From: Photobacterium lipolyticum
GTDB taxonomy: Bacteria > Pseudomonadota > Gammaproteobacteria > Enterobacterales > Vibrionaceae
Length of the DNA: 64,000 bases
Reading direction: 5' to 3'
Assembly (NCBI RefSeq): GCF_003026475.1
Contig: NZ_PYMC01000002.1
Location: 496,001-560,000, forward strand
Positions within the stretch are counted from its first letter, which is position 1. Each line of letters begins with the position of its first letter. The notes beneath the pieces were generated by a model. That model was given only the letters and a program-made list of their open reading frames with translations. It ran no database searches and was not told the DNA's origin. The position numbers and the translations under genes were made by a program. Shown piece by piece: positions 54,508 through 62,338 of this stretch.

Positions 54508-54590
54508 ACTAAACCGTTTCGTATCAAAAGTTCTTGACAAAATATTTCTGTGAGCTATTCTCCACCACAAGCAAAACGAAACGGTTTAGT
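54508..54590 (+). promoter_or_regulatory. Promoter flanked by two TetR-type operators
   Basis: TTGACA (54534) and TATTCT (54556) with a 16-base spacer form a near-consensus promoter. Two perfect inverted copies of ACTAAACCGTTTCGT (54508-54522, and reversed at 54576-54590) bracket it, each with the core AAACCGTTT palindrome. The same arrangement exists at 58697-58778. Confidence 0.75.
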
Positions 54591-54611
54591 ACATTCGCAA
54601 GGGGTTATAAT

Positions 54612-55052
54612 ATGTCCGTTAAAACAATTGCACTATCTACATTATTATTGGTTTCTGCATCAACTACGATAGCCGCTCCAGGTAATGACCATGATCATAA
54701 CGTCAGCGATCGCTATGCGAATGAACTTCGCCTGAAAACCTTTGAAGGTGAGGCTGCTTATCAAGTAAACGTTAATCCACAACTGTTGGTTGACCATGAC
54801 GAGAGCGTATCAACACTACGGGCCACAGAACTACGTAAGCAAGCACTGAGTGAGCCTGTACGTCATGTTGAATCATCCGTACAACGTGATCGTGACGAGT
54901 CCGTATCAACACTGCATGCCACGGAGTTACGCTTGAAAGCCTTTGAAGATAATTCCTTTGCGATGACGCAAGTTGGTCGAACTGGTGGTTATGATTTCTC
55001 TTATGACTCTGTAACCAGTGATATTGGCAGTCATCATCGAAATCATCACTGA
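54612..55052 (+). CDS. Small exported protein with internal repeats and His-rich tail
   Basis: 146 aa, not in a family I know. The signal peptide is MSVKTIALSTLLLVSASTTI, cleaved after AA. The mature protein repeats a module DESVSTLxATELRxxA (about residues 58-73 and 95-110), with a third degenerate version near residue 34 (SDRYANELRLKTFEG), and ends GSHHRNHH. The acidic N-terminus of the mature part has HDHNVSD. Metal binding is possible but unproven. The ATG at 54612 fits the signal peptide; a longer upstream frame would run through the promoter. Regulated by the twin operators, with a terminator downstream. Confidence 0.75.
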   Translation: MSVKTIALSTLLLVSASTTIAAPGNDHDHNVSDRYANELRLKTFEGEAAYQVNVNPQLLVDHDESVSTLRATELRKQALSEPVRHVESSVQRDRDESVSTLHATELRLKAFEDNSFAMTQVGRTGGYDFSYDSVTSDIGSHHRNHH

Positions 55053-55091
55053 TCTTAAGGAATGGCGTTTTAATATTAATTGGACATCTTA

Positions 55092-55115
55092 AGGTCGCCT
55101 CTGGCGACCTTTTTC
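55092..55115 (+). terminator. Terminator after the small exported protein
   Basis: AGGTCGCC-TCT-GGCGACCT followed by TTTTT: a perfect 8-bp stem with a T-run, 39 bases after the stop. Confidence 0.9.
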
Positions 55116-55179
55116 ATATCATAACGCTACAGTTTCATACGCACTCGGTACTTTTAGAAACACGTCAGTTCTTGCTTTA

Positions 55180-55800
55180 TTAACCTAATACCAGCCATAC
55201 ACTCACGCCGATCATTAAGCTTCCGGCGATCCTATTCATAAGCATGACATTGCCTCGCTGTTGCAGCAGGCCGCGCAAGGTACGACCGCCTGTCGCGTAA
55301 AGCAGCATACAGATCAGCTCAAAACACAAGATCACACTAATCAGGATAGTTGCCTGCGGGCGCAACGGCAGATTTGCATCGATAAACGGCGGCAGCAGCG
55401 AAATCATAAAGGCCCATGCTTTCGGATTAGCAATAGCAGTAACAAATCCCTGAGTGGCCAGCGCAATCGGCGTGACGTTTACCTGATCCTCCAAGTCGGT
55501 AGGAATAGCCATTTTCCCGCGTGAGCGCCACATCTGAATCCCCAGATAAAGCAAGTAGGCTCCACCTAGGTACTTCAACGCCAGAAAAATGTTGGGATGA
55601 GCCAGCAAAATAGTCGCGACGCCTATCAACGCCGATATGGAAACTAACGCGACACCGACTAGCTCACCCGCCATCATCCACAAACTTCGACGAACGCCAA
55701 TGGTCATGCCCAAGGTCATCGCCAGCGTCATACAAAGTCCCGGCGTGGCTGACACCGCGAAGAAGGTTGGTATAAATATTATTAAAATAGAAGGATCCAT
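55180..55800 (-). CDS. LysE/RhtB family amino-acid exporter
   Basis: 206 aa with six membrane spans. The LysE opening is IIFIPTFFAVSATPGLCMTLA, with LKYLGGAYLLYLGIQMWR and GFVTAIANPKAWAFM as the conserved helices. It exports amino acids or related metabolites. The ATG at 55800 is chosen since the family begins there; an ATG at 55857 would add 19 non-family residues. It stands alone and is not obviously tied to the TetR gene at 55926, although both point left. Confidence 0.88.
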   Translation of the reverse strand: MDPSILIIFIPTFFAVSATPGLCMTLAMTLGMTIGVRRSLWMMAGELVGVALVSISALIGVATILLAHPNIFLALKYLGGAYLLYLGIQMWRSRGKMAIPTDLEDQVNVTPIALATQGFVTAIANPKAWAFMISLLPPFIDANLPLRPQATILISVILCFELICMLLYATGGRTLRGLLQQRGNVMLMNRIAGSLMIGVSVWLVLG

Positions 55801-55925
55801 GGGAGTCTCAGTGTTAAATAGGAAAAATAATCGACACATCCTGCAAGTAATAACCAATACAATAGTTAATAGCCGGATATCGACACGCTAAGATGCGGTA
55901 ACTGGGGTGTTCCAACTACTGAAGA

Positions 55926-56507
55926 TCAAGCACAGACATCTTGATAAAGCTGATCGGCCAATTGTTGTAGCACTTCTGCTTGAGGGTGGGTATAAGCGAA
56001 CGTTCTCAGGCCATATATCCCCATCACAAAATAGCGAGCTAAATGAGCGCTTTCTCTCTTCGTTGTCAGCTCACCGGCAGATTTTGCCTGCTCAAACTTA
56101 TCGGTCAGAGTTTGCTGCCAATTAGCGAGGCTTTCAGAGATTATGCCTTGGACTTCGGCATCTTGCTCGGCTACCTCATTGAGTGCTTTCGTAAGAAGGC
56201 AAGATTGGGCTGCGTCGCAGCTTAAGCACTGTTGGACGATACTATCCAGATAGTTTTTTAGCTCGACTAACACCGGTTGTGAACCTGAAAAAAAACCTTG
56301 AAATTCAGTACTCCTGTCTTGCCTATATTGTTCTAAGGCGGCCAGTAACAGGCCGCGTTTATTGTCAAAAGCACAATAGATCGAGCCTGGATGCAAACCC
56401 GTTGCCTTGGTCAGATCCTGCATACTGGTCTTACTGTAACCTTTACGCATAAAGGCGACCATGGCAGATCGCAGTACTTTTTTCCTATCAAACTCTGCAT
56501 TTCTCAT
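55926..56507 (-). CDS. TetR family repressor (NemR/YcdC-like)
   Basis: 193 aa. N-terminal HTH (MVAFMRKGYSKTSMQDLTKATGLHPGSIYCAF) and a C-terminal effector domain with cysteines (QQCLSCDAAQSCLL), as in redox/electrophile-sensing members. It is divergent from the NemA-like reductase, with three palindromic operators between the two genes, which strongly implies it controls that gene. Confidence 0.88.
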   Translation of the reverse strand: MRNAEFDRKKVLRSAMVAFMRKGYSKTSMQDLTKATGLHPGSIYCAFDNKRGLLLAALEQYRQDRSTEFQGFFSGSQPVLVELKNYLDSIVQQCLSCDAAQSCLLTKALNEVAEQDAEVQGIISESLANWQQTLTDKFEQAKSAGELTTKRESAHLARYFVMGIYGLRTFAYTHPQAEVLQQLADQLYQDVCA

Positions 56508-56555
56508 TGGTGATTTTCATACTATTCAGTTTTACCTGACTTGAGTGTACTTACT

Positions 56556-56624
56556 TTTGAATGTTTGTTCAAAATAACACTTGAATGATCGCTCAAGAAA
56601 AGGCATCTTGAATGTTCATTCAAG
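56556..56624. promoter_or_regulatory. Three palindromic TetR operators upstream of the NemA-like gene
   Basis: Palindromes of the type TTGAATGWTCRTTCAA: TTTGAATGTTTGTTCAAA (56556-56573), CTTGAATGATCGCTCAAG (56580-56597) and CTTGAATGTTCATTCAAG (56607-56624). The last is the best match and lies 13 bases from the start codon. Confidence 0.8.
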
Positions 56625-56637
56625 AAAGGACATCGTT

Positions 56638-57681
56638 ATGACTACTAACCTACTTCAACCTTATGATCTAAATAACACAATTAGCCTTAACAATCGTATC
56701 TTGATGGCACCACTGACCCGGTGCATGGCCGACAATGAACTAGTACCAACACAAGCTATGGCTGAATATTATGGTCGTCGAGCTGAAGCAGGTTTAATTA
56801 TTTCAGAAGCGGTGATTATTCGTCCCGATGGTCAGGGTTATCCAAATACCCCCGGCCTATTTACGGCAGCTCAAGTCGATGGCTGGCGCAAAGTGACTGA
56901 TGCAGTGCATCACAACGGCGGTAAGATTTTTGCCCAGTTGTGGCATACCGGCCGTGTTGCCCACCCTCACTTTTTTGGTGGCGGAGATGTAATGGCACCT
57001 TCCGCTGTCGCTGTTGAAGGCAGCGTGCCGAGAATGCGTGAGTTGACGTATCAAGTTCCTAAAGCTGTGACCCATGATGATATTACGCAACTTGTGAAAG
57101 ATTATGCTCAGGCCGCCAGCAATGCTATCGATGCAGGGTTTGATGGTGTCGAGATCCATGGCGCTAACGGTTACCTTATCGATCAGTTCTTGCACCATGA
57201 CAGTAACCGCCGCAGCGATGAATACGGCGGCAACGCTGAAAATATGTCTCGATTTGCCTTAGCCGTGGTTGATGCGGTTGCCGAGCGGATCGGAAATGAA
57301 AGAACAGCACTTCGAGTCAGTCCAGGTGCCTATGTGAATATGGCTGGCGATAGCCGTGACCGTGACGTGTTTGATTACCTCTTGGCTGAGCTTGAACGCC
57401 GAGACTTGGCATTCCTGCATATCGGTATTTTTGACGACAGCATGGAGTTTGATTATCTCGGTGGCCGAGCATCAAGTTATGTGCGCACCAATTACAGTAA
57501 AACGTTAGTGGGTGTCGGAAGCTATACGGCTGAAGCCGCAAGCACCGCGATTGCCGATGATAAGTTTGACTTGATTGCGATAGGTCGCCCTTTCATCGCA
57601 AACCCGGATTATGTCGCCAGAGTACGTGAAGGAACTGAATTGGTTAACTATTCAGATGAGATGCTAACCAGTTTGGTCTAA
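56638..57681 (+). CDS. nemA: N-ethylmaleimide-reductase-like old yellow enzyme
   Basis: 347 aa FMN-dependent ene-reductase. Motifs: MAPLTRCMADNELVPTQAM, QLWHTGRVAHP, VEIHGANGYLIDQFLHHDSN with the substrate His/Asn pair, DEYGGNAENMSRF, and LIAIGRPFIANPD. It detoxifies electrophilic alkenes, nitro compounds or quinones. The ATG at 56638 follows AAGAAAGGACATCGTT. Likely repressed by the divergent TetR protein through the operators just upstream. It is more like E. coli NemA than like the other OYE at 22565. Confidence 0.92.
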   Translation: MTTNLLQPYDLNNTISLNNRILMAPLTRCMADNELVPTQAMAEYYGRRAEAGLIISEAVIIRPDGQGYPNTPGLFTAAQVDGWRKVTDAVHHNGGKIFAQLWHTGRVAHPHFFGGGDVMAPSAVAVEGSVPRMRELTYQVPKAVTHDDITQLVKDYAQAASNAIDAGFDGVEIHGANGYLIDQFLHHDSNRRSDEYGGNAENMSRFALAVVDAVAERIGNERTALRVSPGAYVNMAGDSRDRDVFDYLLAELERRDLAFLHIGIFDDSMEFDYLGGRASSYVRTNYSKTLVGVGSYTAEAASTAIADDKFDLIAIGRPFIANPDYVARVREGTELVNYSDEMLTSLV

Positions 57682-57686
57682 CGAAA

Positions 57687-57956
57687 TCAAGGAAAAATAG
57701 AGTTAGCCATAGTGCTAGCTCTATTGCAAAAAGCCAAAGCGCAACTGGTAACCAATGACATAGCCATAGTTGATGCTCTGATACGCAATGACTCCAAAAT
57801 CGCCCCTTTCTCATATTGCACGATGCTCGTTACATGACCGGCATCCTCATCTGAACGAGCAAGTGGTTTATGAAGAACACCCGCAGAAGGGCTGGGAATC
57901 CAGTCTATCTGGTTTGTATCAATGACAACACGTCTGCTGAAATCTAAATTCAGCAT
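57687..57956 (-). pseudogene. ChrR-like cupin relic
   Basis: From the ATG at 57956, LNLDFSRRVVIDTNQIDWIP continues SPSAGVLHKPLARSDEDAGHVTSIVQYEKGAI, matching the N-terminus of ChrR-type cupin proteins. The metal-binding HxHPGGEE segment that should follow is absent. The frame instead runs into low-complexity residues containing two similar ASTMA units and ends. About half the domain is missing, so it is a truncated gene. Confidence 0.55.
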
Positions 57957-58101
57957 CATTCGTTCCTCCCCCGCCATTCCACTTGACCCGCCACAGTTCA
58001 CACAACAACTAATTCCGAATCAATCACTTAAAATTCTTCGTTTGTTTCTCGCGATTAATTACACGCCATATTGGTTATGATTGTTTAATCTTAGGCGACG
58101 A

Positions 58102-58665
58102 TCAAAAAATCTCTCTGAGGTACATTTCTTTTGCTATGTCGATAAGTGCCGTATTTTTAGTTATCGGTAATGATGCAATCAGGCCACTATAGATCAGCTC
58201 TGCTTTCACGGCTTTAAGGTGCGCATCATCGACATGATGCTTGACAAGCATTTCTGTGATTAAGTCAATTCTACCTTGTTTGTATTGAGTACAAGTAGAC
58301 GCTATATCTTCATCTTTATTGCAAAATTCACTATAGGCAAGTTGGAAGTAACAGCCATAAAACTGATCATTCACCACCAATTGACGGAGCCGTTCAAATA
58401 ACTCATCCACTTTTTGTTCTAACGAAAGTTCCGGATTGTTAATCAGCTCTTTCAGTGAATCACTGTATTTATTGGCATAATGACGAAGTGTTTCAGATAT
58501 CAAGCACTCTTTTGAATTGAAATACCGATAAATAGTCGCTTTAGAAAATCCTGTTTTCGACGTGAGCTCATCCACGCTAGTACCTTGATAACCATTTCTA
58601 ATGCAGAGATCTGCCGTCACTTCAATTATCTTCAGTCTCTTCTCTTCTTTCTTACTCATCTTCAA
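58102..58665 (-). CDS. TetR family regulator of the small exported protein genes
   Basis: 187 aa. The HTH is IIEVTADLCIRNGYQGTSV plus SKTGFSKATIYRYFNSKE, followed by a helical effector domain. It is divergent from the 43-aa exported-protein gene, with a two-operator promoter region between them. Because the same operators stand in front of the 146-aa gene at 54612, whose own TetR is a relic, this protein probably controls both in trans. A start at the second Met (58659) is also possible. Confidence 0.88.
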   Translation of the reverse strand: MKMSKKEEKRLKIIEVTADLCIRNGYQGTSVDELTSKTGFSKATIYRYFNSKECLISETLRHYANKYSDSLKELINNPELSLEQKVDELFERLRQLVVNDQFYGCYFQLAYSEFCNKDEDIASTCTQYKQGRIDLITEMLVKHHVDDAHLKAVKAELIYSGLIASLPITKNTALIDIAKEMYLREIF

Positions 58666-58696
58666 TTCCTCAACAACAACTCATAACTTAAAATAA

Positions 58697-58778
58697 ACTA
58701 AACAGTTTCGTATTAAAAGGCTTGACATGTGATTTCTTTGAGTTATTCACTATTACAAGCGAAACGAAACAGTTTTGT
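58697..58778 (+). promoter_or_regulatory. Promoter flanked by two TetR-type operators (second copy)
   Basis: TTGACA (58722) and TATTCA (58744) with a 16-base spacer, bracketed by ACTAAACAGTTTCGT (58697-58711) and ACGAAACAGTTTTGT (58764-58778). Same geometry as at 54508-54590; one base of the core has changed (CC to CA in the left site). Confidence 0.75.
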
Positions 58779-58798
58779 TTGCTTGGAGGGGGTGTAAT

Positions 58799-58930
58799 AT
58801 GTCTATTAAAACAATTGCACTATCTACGTTCTTGTTGGTTTCAGCATCAACTGTGATGGCCGCTCCAGAAAAAGAGCATGATGAAAGTTACGGAATGGCT
58901 TATGCGACACAATTGCGCATTCAGGCATAG
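58799..58930 (+). CDS. 43-aa exported peptide, truncated paralogue of the 146-aa protein
   Basis: Signal peptide MSIKTIALSTFLLVSASTVM with AA cleavage, nearly identical to that of the gene at 54612. About 21 mature residues follow (ending ATQLRIQA), equal to the first ELRLK-type unit. A TAG stop then ends the frame. GGAGGGGGTGTAAT precedes the ATG. It may be a genuine small secreted peptide or a shortened relic. Confidence 0.6.
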   Translation: MSIKTIALSTFLLVSASTVMAAPEKEHDESYGMAYATQLRIQA

Positions 58931-58986
58931 TTGAGGAAAGTGAAACGCTCGCATGATATTGAAGTTAGTTACGGTTATTAAAACCA

Positions 58987-59011
58987 AAAAACCGCCATGA
59001 AGGCGGTTTTT
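58987..59011. terminator. Bidirectional terminator
   Basis: AAAAACCGCC-ATGAA-GGCGGTTTTT: a 10-bp perfect stem with T-runs on both strands, between the convergent 43-aa (+) and 28-aa (-) genes. Confidence 0.9.
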
Positions 59012-59036
59012 GTCACTGCGTAAGCAGCAATCAGAA

Positions 59037-59123
59037 TCAATAACCGAAGCAAGTCGGGTAGCGGAAATCCGTTGTGTAAACAGAACGAACATTCCAGAAA
59101 TTTGTTGAAATTAAACCTTTCAT
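59037..59123 (-). CDS. 28-aa small ORF with its own RBS and terminator
   Basis: MKGLISTNFWNVRSVYTTDF continues RYPTCFGY. Aromatic-rich, one Cys, basic. TTAGAAGGTGATCATT puts a good Shine-Dalgarno 7 bases before the ATG, and a strong terminator starts 26 bases after the TGA. A TAAAAT about 30 bases upstream could be a -10. I know no family. It may be a small protein, a leader peptide or part of a small RNA transcript. Confidence 0.5.
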   Translation of the reverse strand: MKGLISTNFWNVRSVYTTDFRYPTCFGY

Positions 59124-59648
59124 AATGATCACCTTCTAAATTATTTTACTATTGAGTATTAAGCTGAACTCGGTTCCTTGGAGGCGATTAACGGGCTCAT
59201 CCTTTGAGCAATTTTCTTTCTTCGTCTGAAGATGTGGTTACTATATCAGAGAGAAAATTAATTACAACAATTATTTGAAGTTGATCACACTTTCGCAGGA
59301 ATGGTGATGTAGGTCACCTCGTAGCTGTAATTTATTTTCACGTTTCGCTGCTGATGTCACAATCGTACGCCAGCCATAACCTTTAGCCTGGTCGTCGTCA
59401 TCCACGACTTTTTACTTAAGGGATCACTTCCTTGATAGAATAATCCTGCGCTGGAATTAAAAGTACTCAAGATATAATCAATTGAAATCTCTCATTCGGC
59501 CATTAAAACGGCAGTCACTCCGTTTCTCATTACTTATTTGAAGTAATACAATATTATCAACCTCACACAATGCTCAATCTTTTACCCTAATAGGCGTAAA
59601 AAATGTCATATTTCCTCTTGGATAGCAGCACTATAAGGACAGAGAACC
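59124..59648. other. Intergenic region upstream of the ligase gene
   Basis: 525 bases without a supportable gene. The leftward promoter and leader of the 28-aa ORF and the rightward promoter of the next gene must lie here; AAGGACAGAGAACC is the ribosome site for the ATG at 59649. Confidence 0.4.
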
Positions 59649-60812
59649 ATGCTCAGAATTGATTGTAAGGAACGCAAACATTGGCGTGAAGTTGCGGCAG
59701 AGTTTGGATTCGGCTTTCATTCCATGTACGACGATCCTTACTGGGATGAAACCGCTTATTATCAATTCACTTTAGAGCAGATCGAGCGGGATCTTGAAGA
59801 TCCGACCGAAGAGATCCACCAGATGTGCCTGGATGTGGTCGATACGGTTGTACGCGATGAATACTGGCTGCAGAAATTTCAGATCCCGGAAATGATGTGG
59901 CAAAACGTGCTCGATTCCTGGCAGCGCAAAGAGCCATCTCTCTATTCCCGCCTGGACTTTGCCTATGACGGCAAAGGCCACGCCAAACTGTATGAAAACA
60001 ATGCCGATACACCGACATCTTTGTATGAAACCGGCTTCTGGCAATGGCTGTGGCTGGAAGATCAGGTTAAAAACGGCACGCTCAGACGTGATGCCGATCA
60101 ATTTAACCTGTTGCAAGAATTGCTGATCAATCGTTTTAAGGATTTGGCAAGTTTACAGCCAGGGCAGACATTGCACTTTTCCTGCTGCAAAGATACCGAA
60201 GAAGACCGTGGTACCGTGCAATATCTGGAAGATTGCGCCAAAGAAGCCGGACTCTCGACCGCCTTTGTCCATGTTGAAGATATCGGCCTCAATGGAAAAA
60301 ATGAGTTTACCGATATGAAAAACCGCCCTATTCGCTGGATGTTCAAACTCTATCCATGGGAATTTATGTTCAGAGAGGAATACGGCAACAAACTGGCAGA
60401 TGCCAAGGTCAACTGGCTGGAACCGATGTGGAAATCGGTACTGAGCAACAAAGCATTGCTGCCATTGCTGTGGCAAAAATTCGAAGGCCACCCCAACCTG
60501 CTGCCCGCCTACTTCCCCGATGACCGTAAGCTCGGCAACCTGCAAGACTACGTCATAAAGCCGATTTTTGCCCGTGAAGGGGCCAATATTGAAATAGTTC
60601 AGAACGGACGGCAGACCCTGCGAACCGAGGGCCCTTATGGCGACGAAGGGGTCATTTATCAGGCCTATCACCCGCTGCCTAAATTCGGCGATTACTACAC
60701 CCTGATCGGTAGTTGGCTGGTCGATGATAAACCGGGCGGCATTTCCATTCGTGAAGATACCTCAAAAGTGACGCAGGATATGTCACGCTATCTGCCGCAT
60801 ATTATTTTATAA
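59649..60812 (+). CDS. ygiC: Glutathionylspermidine synthase family ATP-grasp protein (YgiC-like)
   Basis: 387 aa, close to the length of E. coli YgiC. Family blocks are WREVAAEFGFGFHSMYDDPYW, YENNADTPTSLYETGFWQW and PYGDEGVIYQAYHPLP, with nucleotide/Mg-binding acidic residues in CCKDTEEDRGT. The fold is the ATP-grasp C-terminal synthetase domain of glutathionylspermidine synthase without the amidase domain. Its true substrate is unknown, probably a peptide-amine ligation. Usual partners YgiB/DUF1190 are not adjacent. Confidence 0.88.
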   Translation: MLRIDCKERKHWREVAAEFGFGFHSMYDDPYWDETAYYQFTLEQIERDLEDPTEEIHQMCLDVVDTVVRDEYWLQKFQIPEMMWQNVLDSWQRKEPSLYSRLDFAYDGKGHAKLYENNADTPTSLYETGFWQWLWLEDQVKNGTLRRDADQFNLLQELLINRFKDLASLQPGQTLHFSCCKDTEEDRGTVQYLEDCAKEAGLSTAFVHVEDIGLNGKNEFTDMKNRPIRWMFKLYPWEFMFREEYGNKLADAKVNWLEPMWKSVLSNKALLPLLWQKFEGHPNLLPAYFPDDRKLGNLQDYVIKPIFAREGANIEIVQNGRQTLRTEGPYGDEGVIYQAYHPLPKFGDYYTLIGSWLVDDKPGGISIREDTSKVTQDMSRYLPHIIL

Positions 60813-61294
60813 AGTCCATCGACTCAGACAGATCAGAATAAAAGCCTGTTTGCCGAACAAGGCATTTGGATAACGCGGTTATGTTAGAAGCGTTGTTCCT
60901 GAGTCAGGATACCAATCTTAGCCACCTCAAAAACAGCCATGAGCCGGGAAATAGCAATCACTGGCTCTCGGCATCTTCATCAGCTTCCAGTAACAACATT
61001 TAGTGGATCTTTAAATTCATACTCTGCACGAAATCTAAGTCGTGCAACTTTGCATTTATTTCTATACTGACAATATACTTTTTAGTAAGGCCTTATTATA
61101 TATCCGGTTAACTCCCGGTTGCTATATCAATCTCATTCAGACTTCAGAAAGCTTGCATGCGCTATAAACTCCACCTCAAATGCATACCCAAAATTTATAC
61201 GACAGCGCATAAAACAACCATATCGATAGCCTCATCATACACAAGCAAAATGAGTACATCGCTATCTAATCAAACGGGATGAAGTGACATCGGG
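60813..61294 (+). other. Intergenic region
   Basis: 482 bases with no credible gene. A loose GCCT...AGGC stem near 60845 may be all that ends the ligase transcript. The last 100 bases are AT-rich and likely hold the promoter of the outer-membrane protein gene. Confidence 0.4.
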
Positions 61295-62275
61295 ATGACA
61301 ACCAGCAAAGTAAATACAGTAGTCACAACCAGTTTACTCGCCGCTTTGGTAACAACCGCTGCAAATGCGGATGCCAGCTTTGACGATTATGGTCCGCTGA
61401 AAACCTATGCCCAGTCCCCCCTGCAGTCAAATAGCCTAACCCCTCTTTTACGGTCCGGGTTCAGTAACAGACCGGGGGCCGTCGAGCTATATGCGACTGG
61501 CACTATGGCCAGTGTCTGGGCTGAGACTGAAGATTACACTGCCGACTATTATCAGAATGCCCTGACAGTCGGCGGCCAATGGCAGGTAGACGAAAGGTGG
61601 ACGATCGATCTCGATTACACCTGGCATTTTGCCGCAAATAACCATCTGGATAACTTAACCACGATATTCCATGATACGTTTGGTCTCAGCCAAAACGGCA
61701 GAGAGAATGTTGACGATCATTCGTTTGACATTTCAGATCCGGAACATGGCATTGAAATTCATGATTTCAGAGGAGAAACCCTCAGTAATGCCATCACGTT
61801 ATATACCGGTTATCAGGTATTTGAGACTGATCGTCACGGTCTGTCGGTGGGGGGATCGCTGTATTATAACTATGTATCCAGCGGCCCATTTAAAAACAAC
61901 AGCTTTGAGCAATCACTGCAAGCTAACTATGGTTACCGCGCCGGCAGGCATCGCATTTATACGACATTGGGGGTGTCACACCGCCGTGGTGACAAAGCTC
62001 TCGCTGATCTTCCCTATAAGAAATACGCCTTTATGGCGTCAGTAGGCTATCAGTTTGTCCTAACCGAGCGTCACCGAATTTTACTGGAATACCACCTTTA
62101 TGAAGGCGCCAGCGAGACGAGTTCAGATCTGTCGCAGCCCTCAAATGAAGTGCTGCTAGGCTACCGCTATCACCTCAATAACGGTGCGGTGGAAGTTTCT
62201 ATGATTGAAAATGTCTTTAATATGGATAACAGTGCAGATATCGCCTTTACTTTAGGCTACCGTCATCGTTTTTAG
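61295..62275 (+). CDS. DUF3187 outer-membrane beta-barrel protein
   Basis: 326 aa with a signal peptide (TTSLLAALVTTAANADA). The mature part alternates amphipathic strands and turns, ending in the outer-membrane signature aromatic terminus TLGYRHRF. NRPGAVELYATGTMASVW and FHDTFGLSQNGRENVD are typical of the DUF3187 family. Function unknown. Monocistronic; poor ribosome site (ATGAAGTGACATCGGG). Confidence 0.82.
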   Translation: MTTSKVNTVVTTSLLAALVTTAANADASFDDYGPLKTYAQSPLQSNSLTPLLRSGFSNRPGAVELYATGTMASVWAETEDYTADYYQNALTVGGQWQVDERWTIDLDYTWHFAANNHLDNLTTIFHDTFGLSQNGRENVDDHSFDISDPEHGIEIHDFRGETLSNAITLYTGYQVFETDRHGLSVGGSLYYNYVSSGPFKNNSFEQSLQANYGYRAGRHRIYTTLGVSHRRGDKALADLPYKKYAFMASVGYQFVLTERHRILLEYHLYEGASETSSDLSQPSNEVLLGYRYHLNNGAVEVSMIENVFNMDNSADIAFTLGYRHRF

Positions 62276-62338
62276 ATAATGCCAATCGGGATAATTTACA
62301 ATGTAAAGTGACCGGCAAGCCCTGCCAAAGCCTTTGGT

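Noticed and set aside
54534-54611. N-terminal extension of the 146-aa exported protein
   Set aside because: It would translate through the -10 element and an operator, and would bury the signal peptide that begins at 54612.
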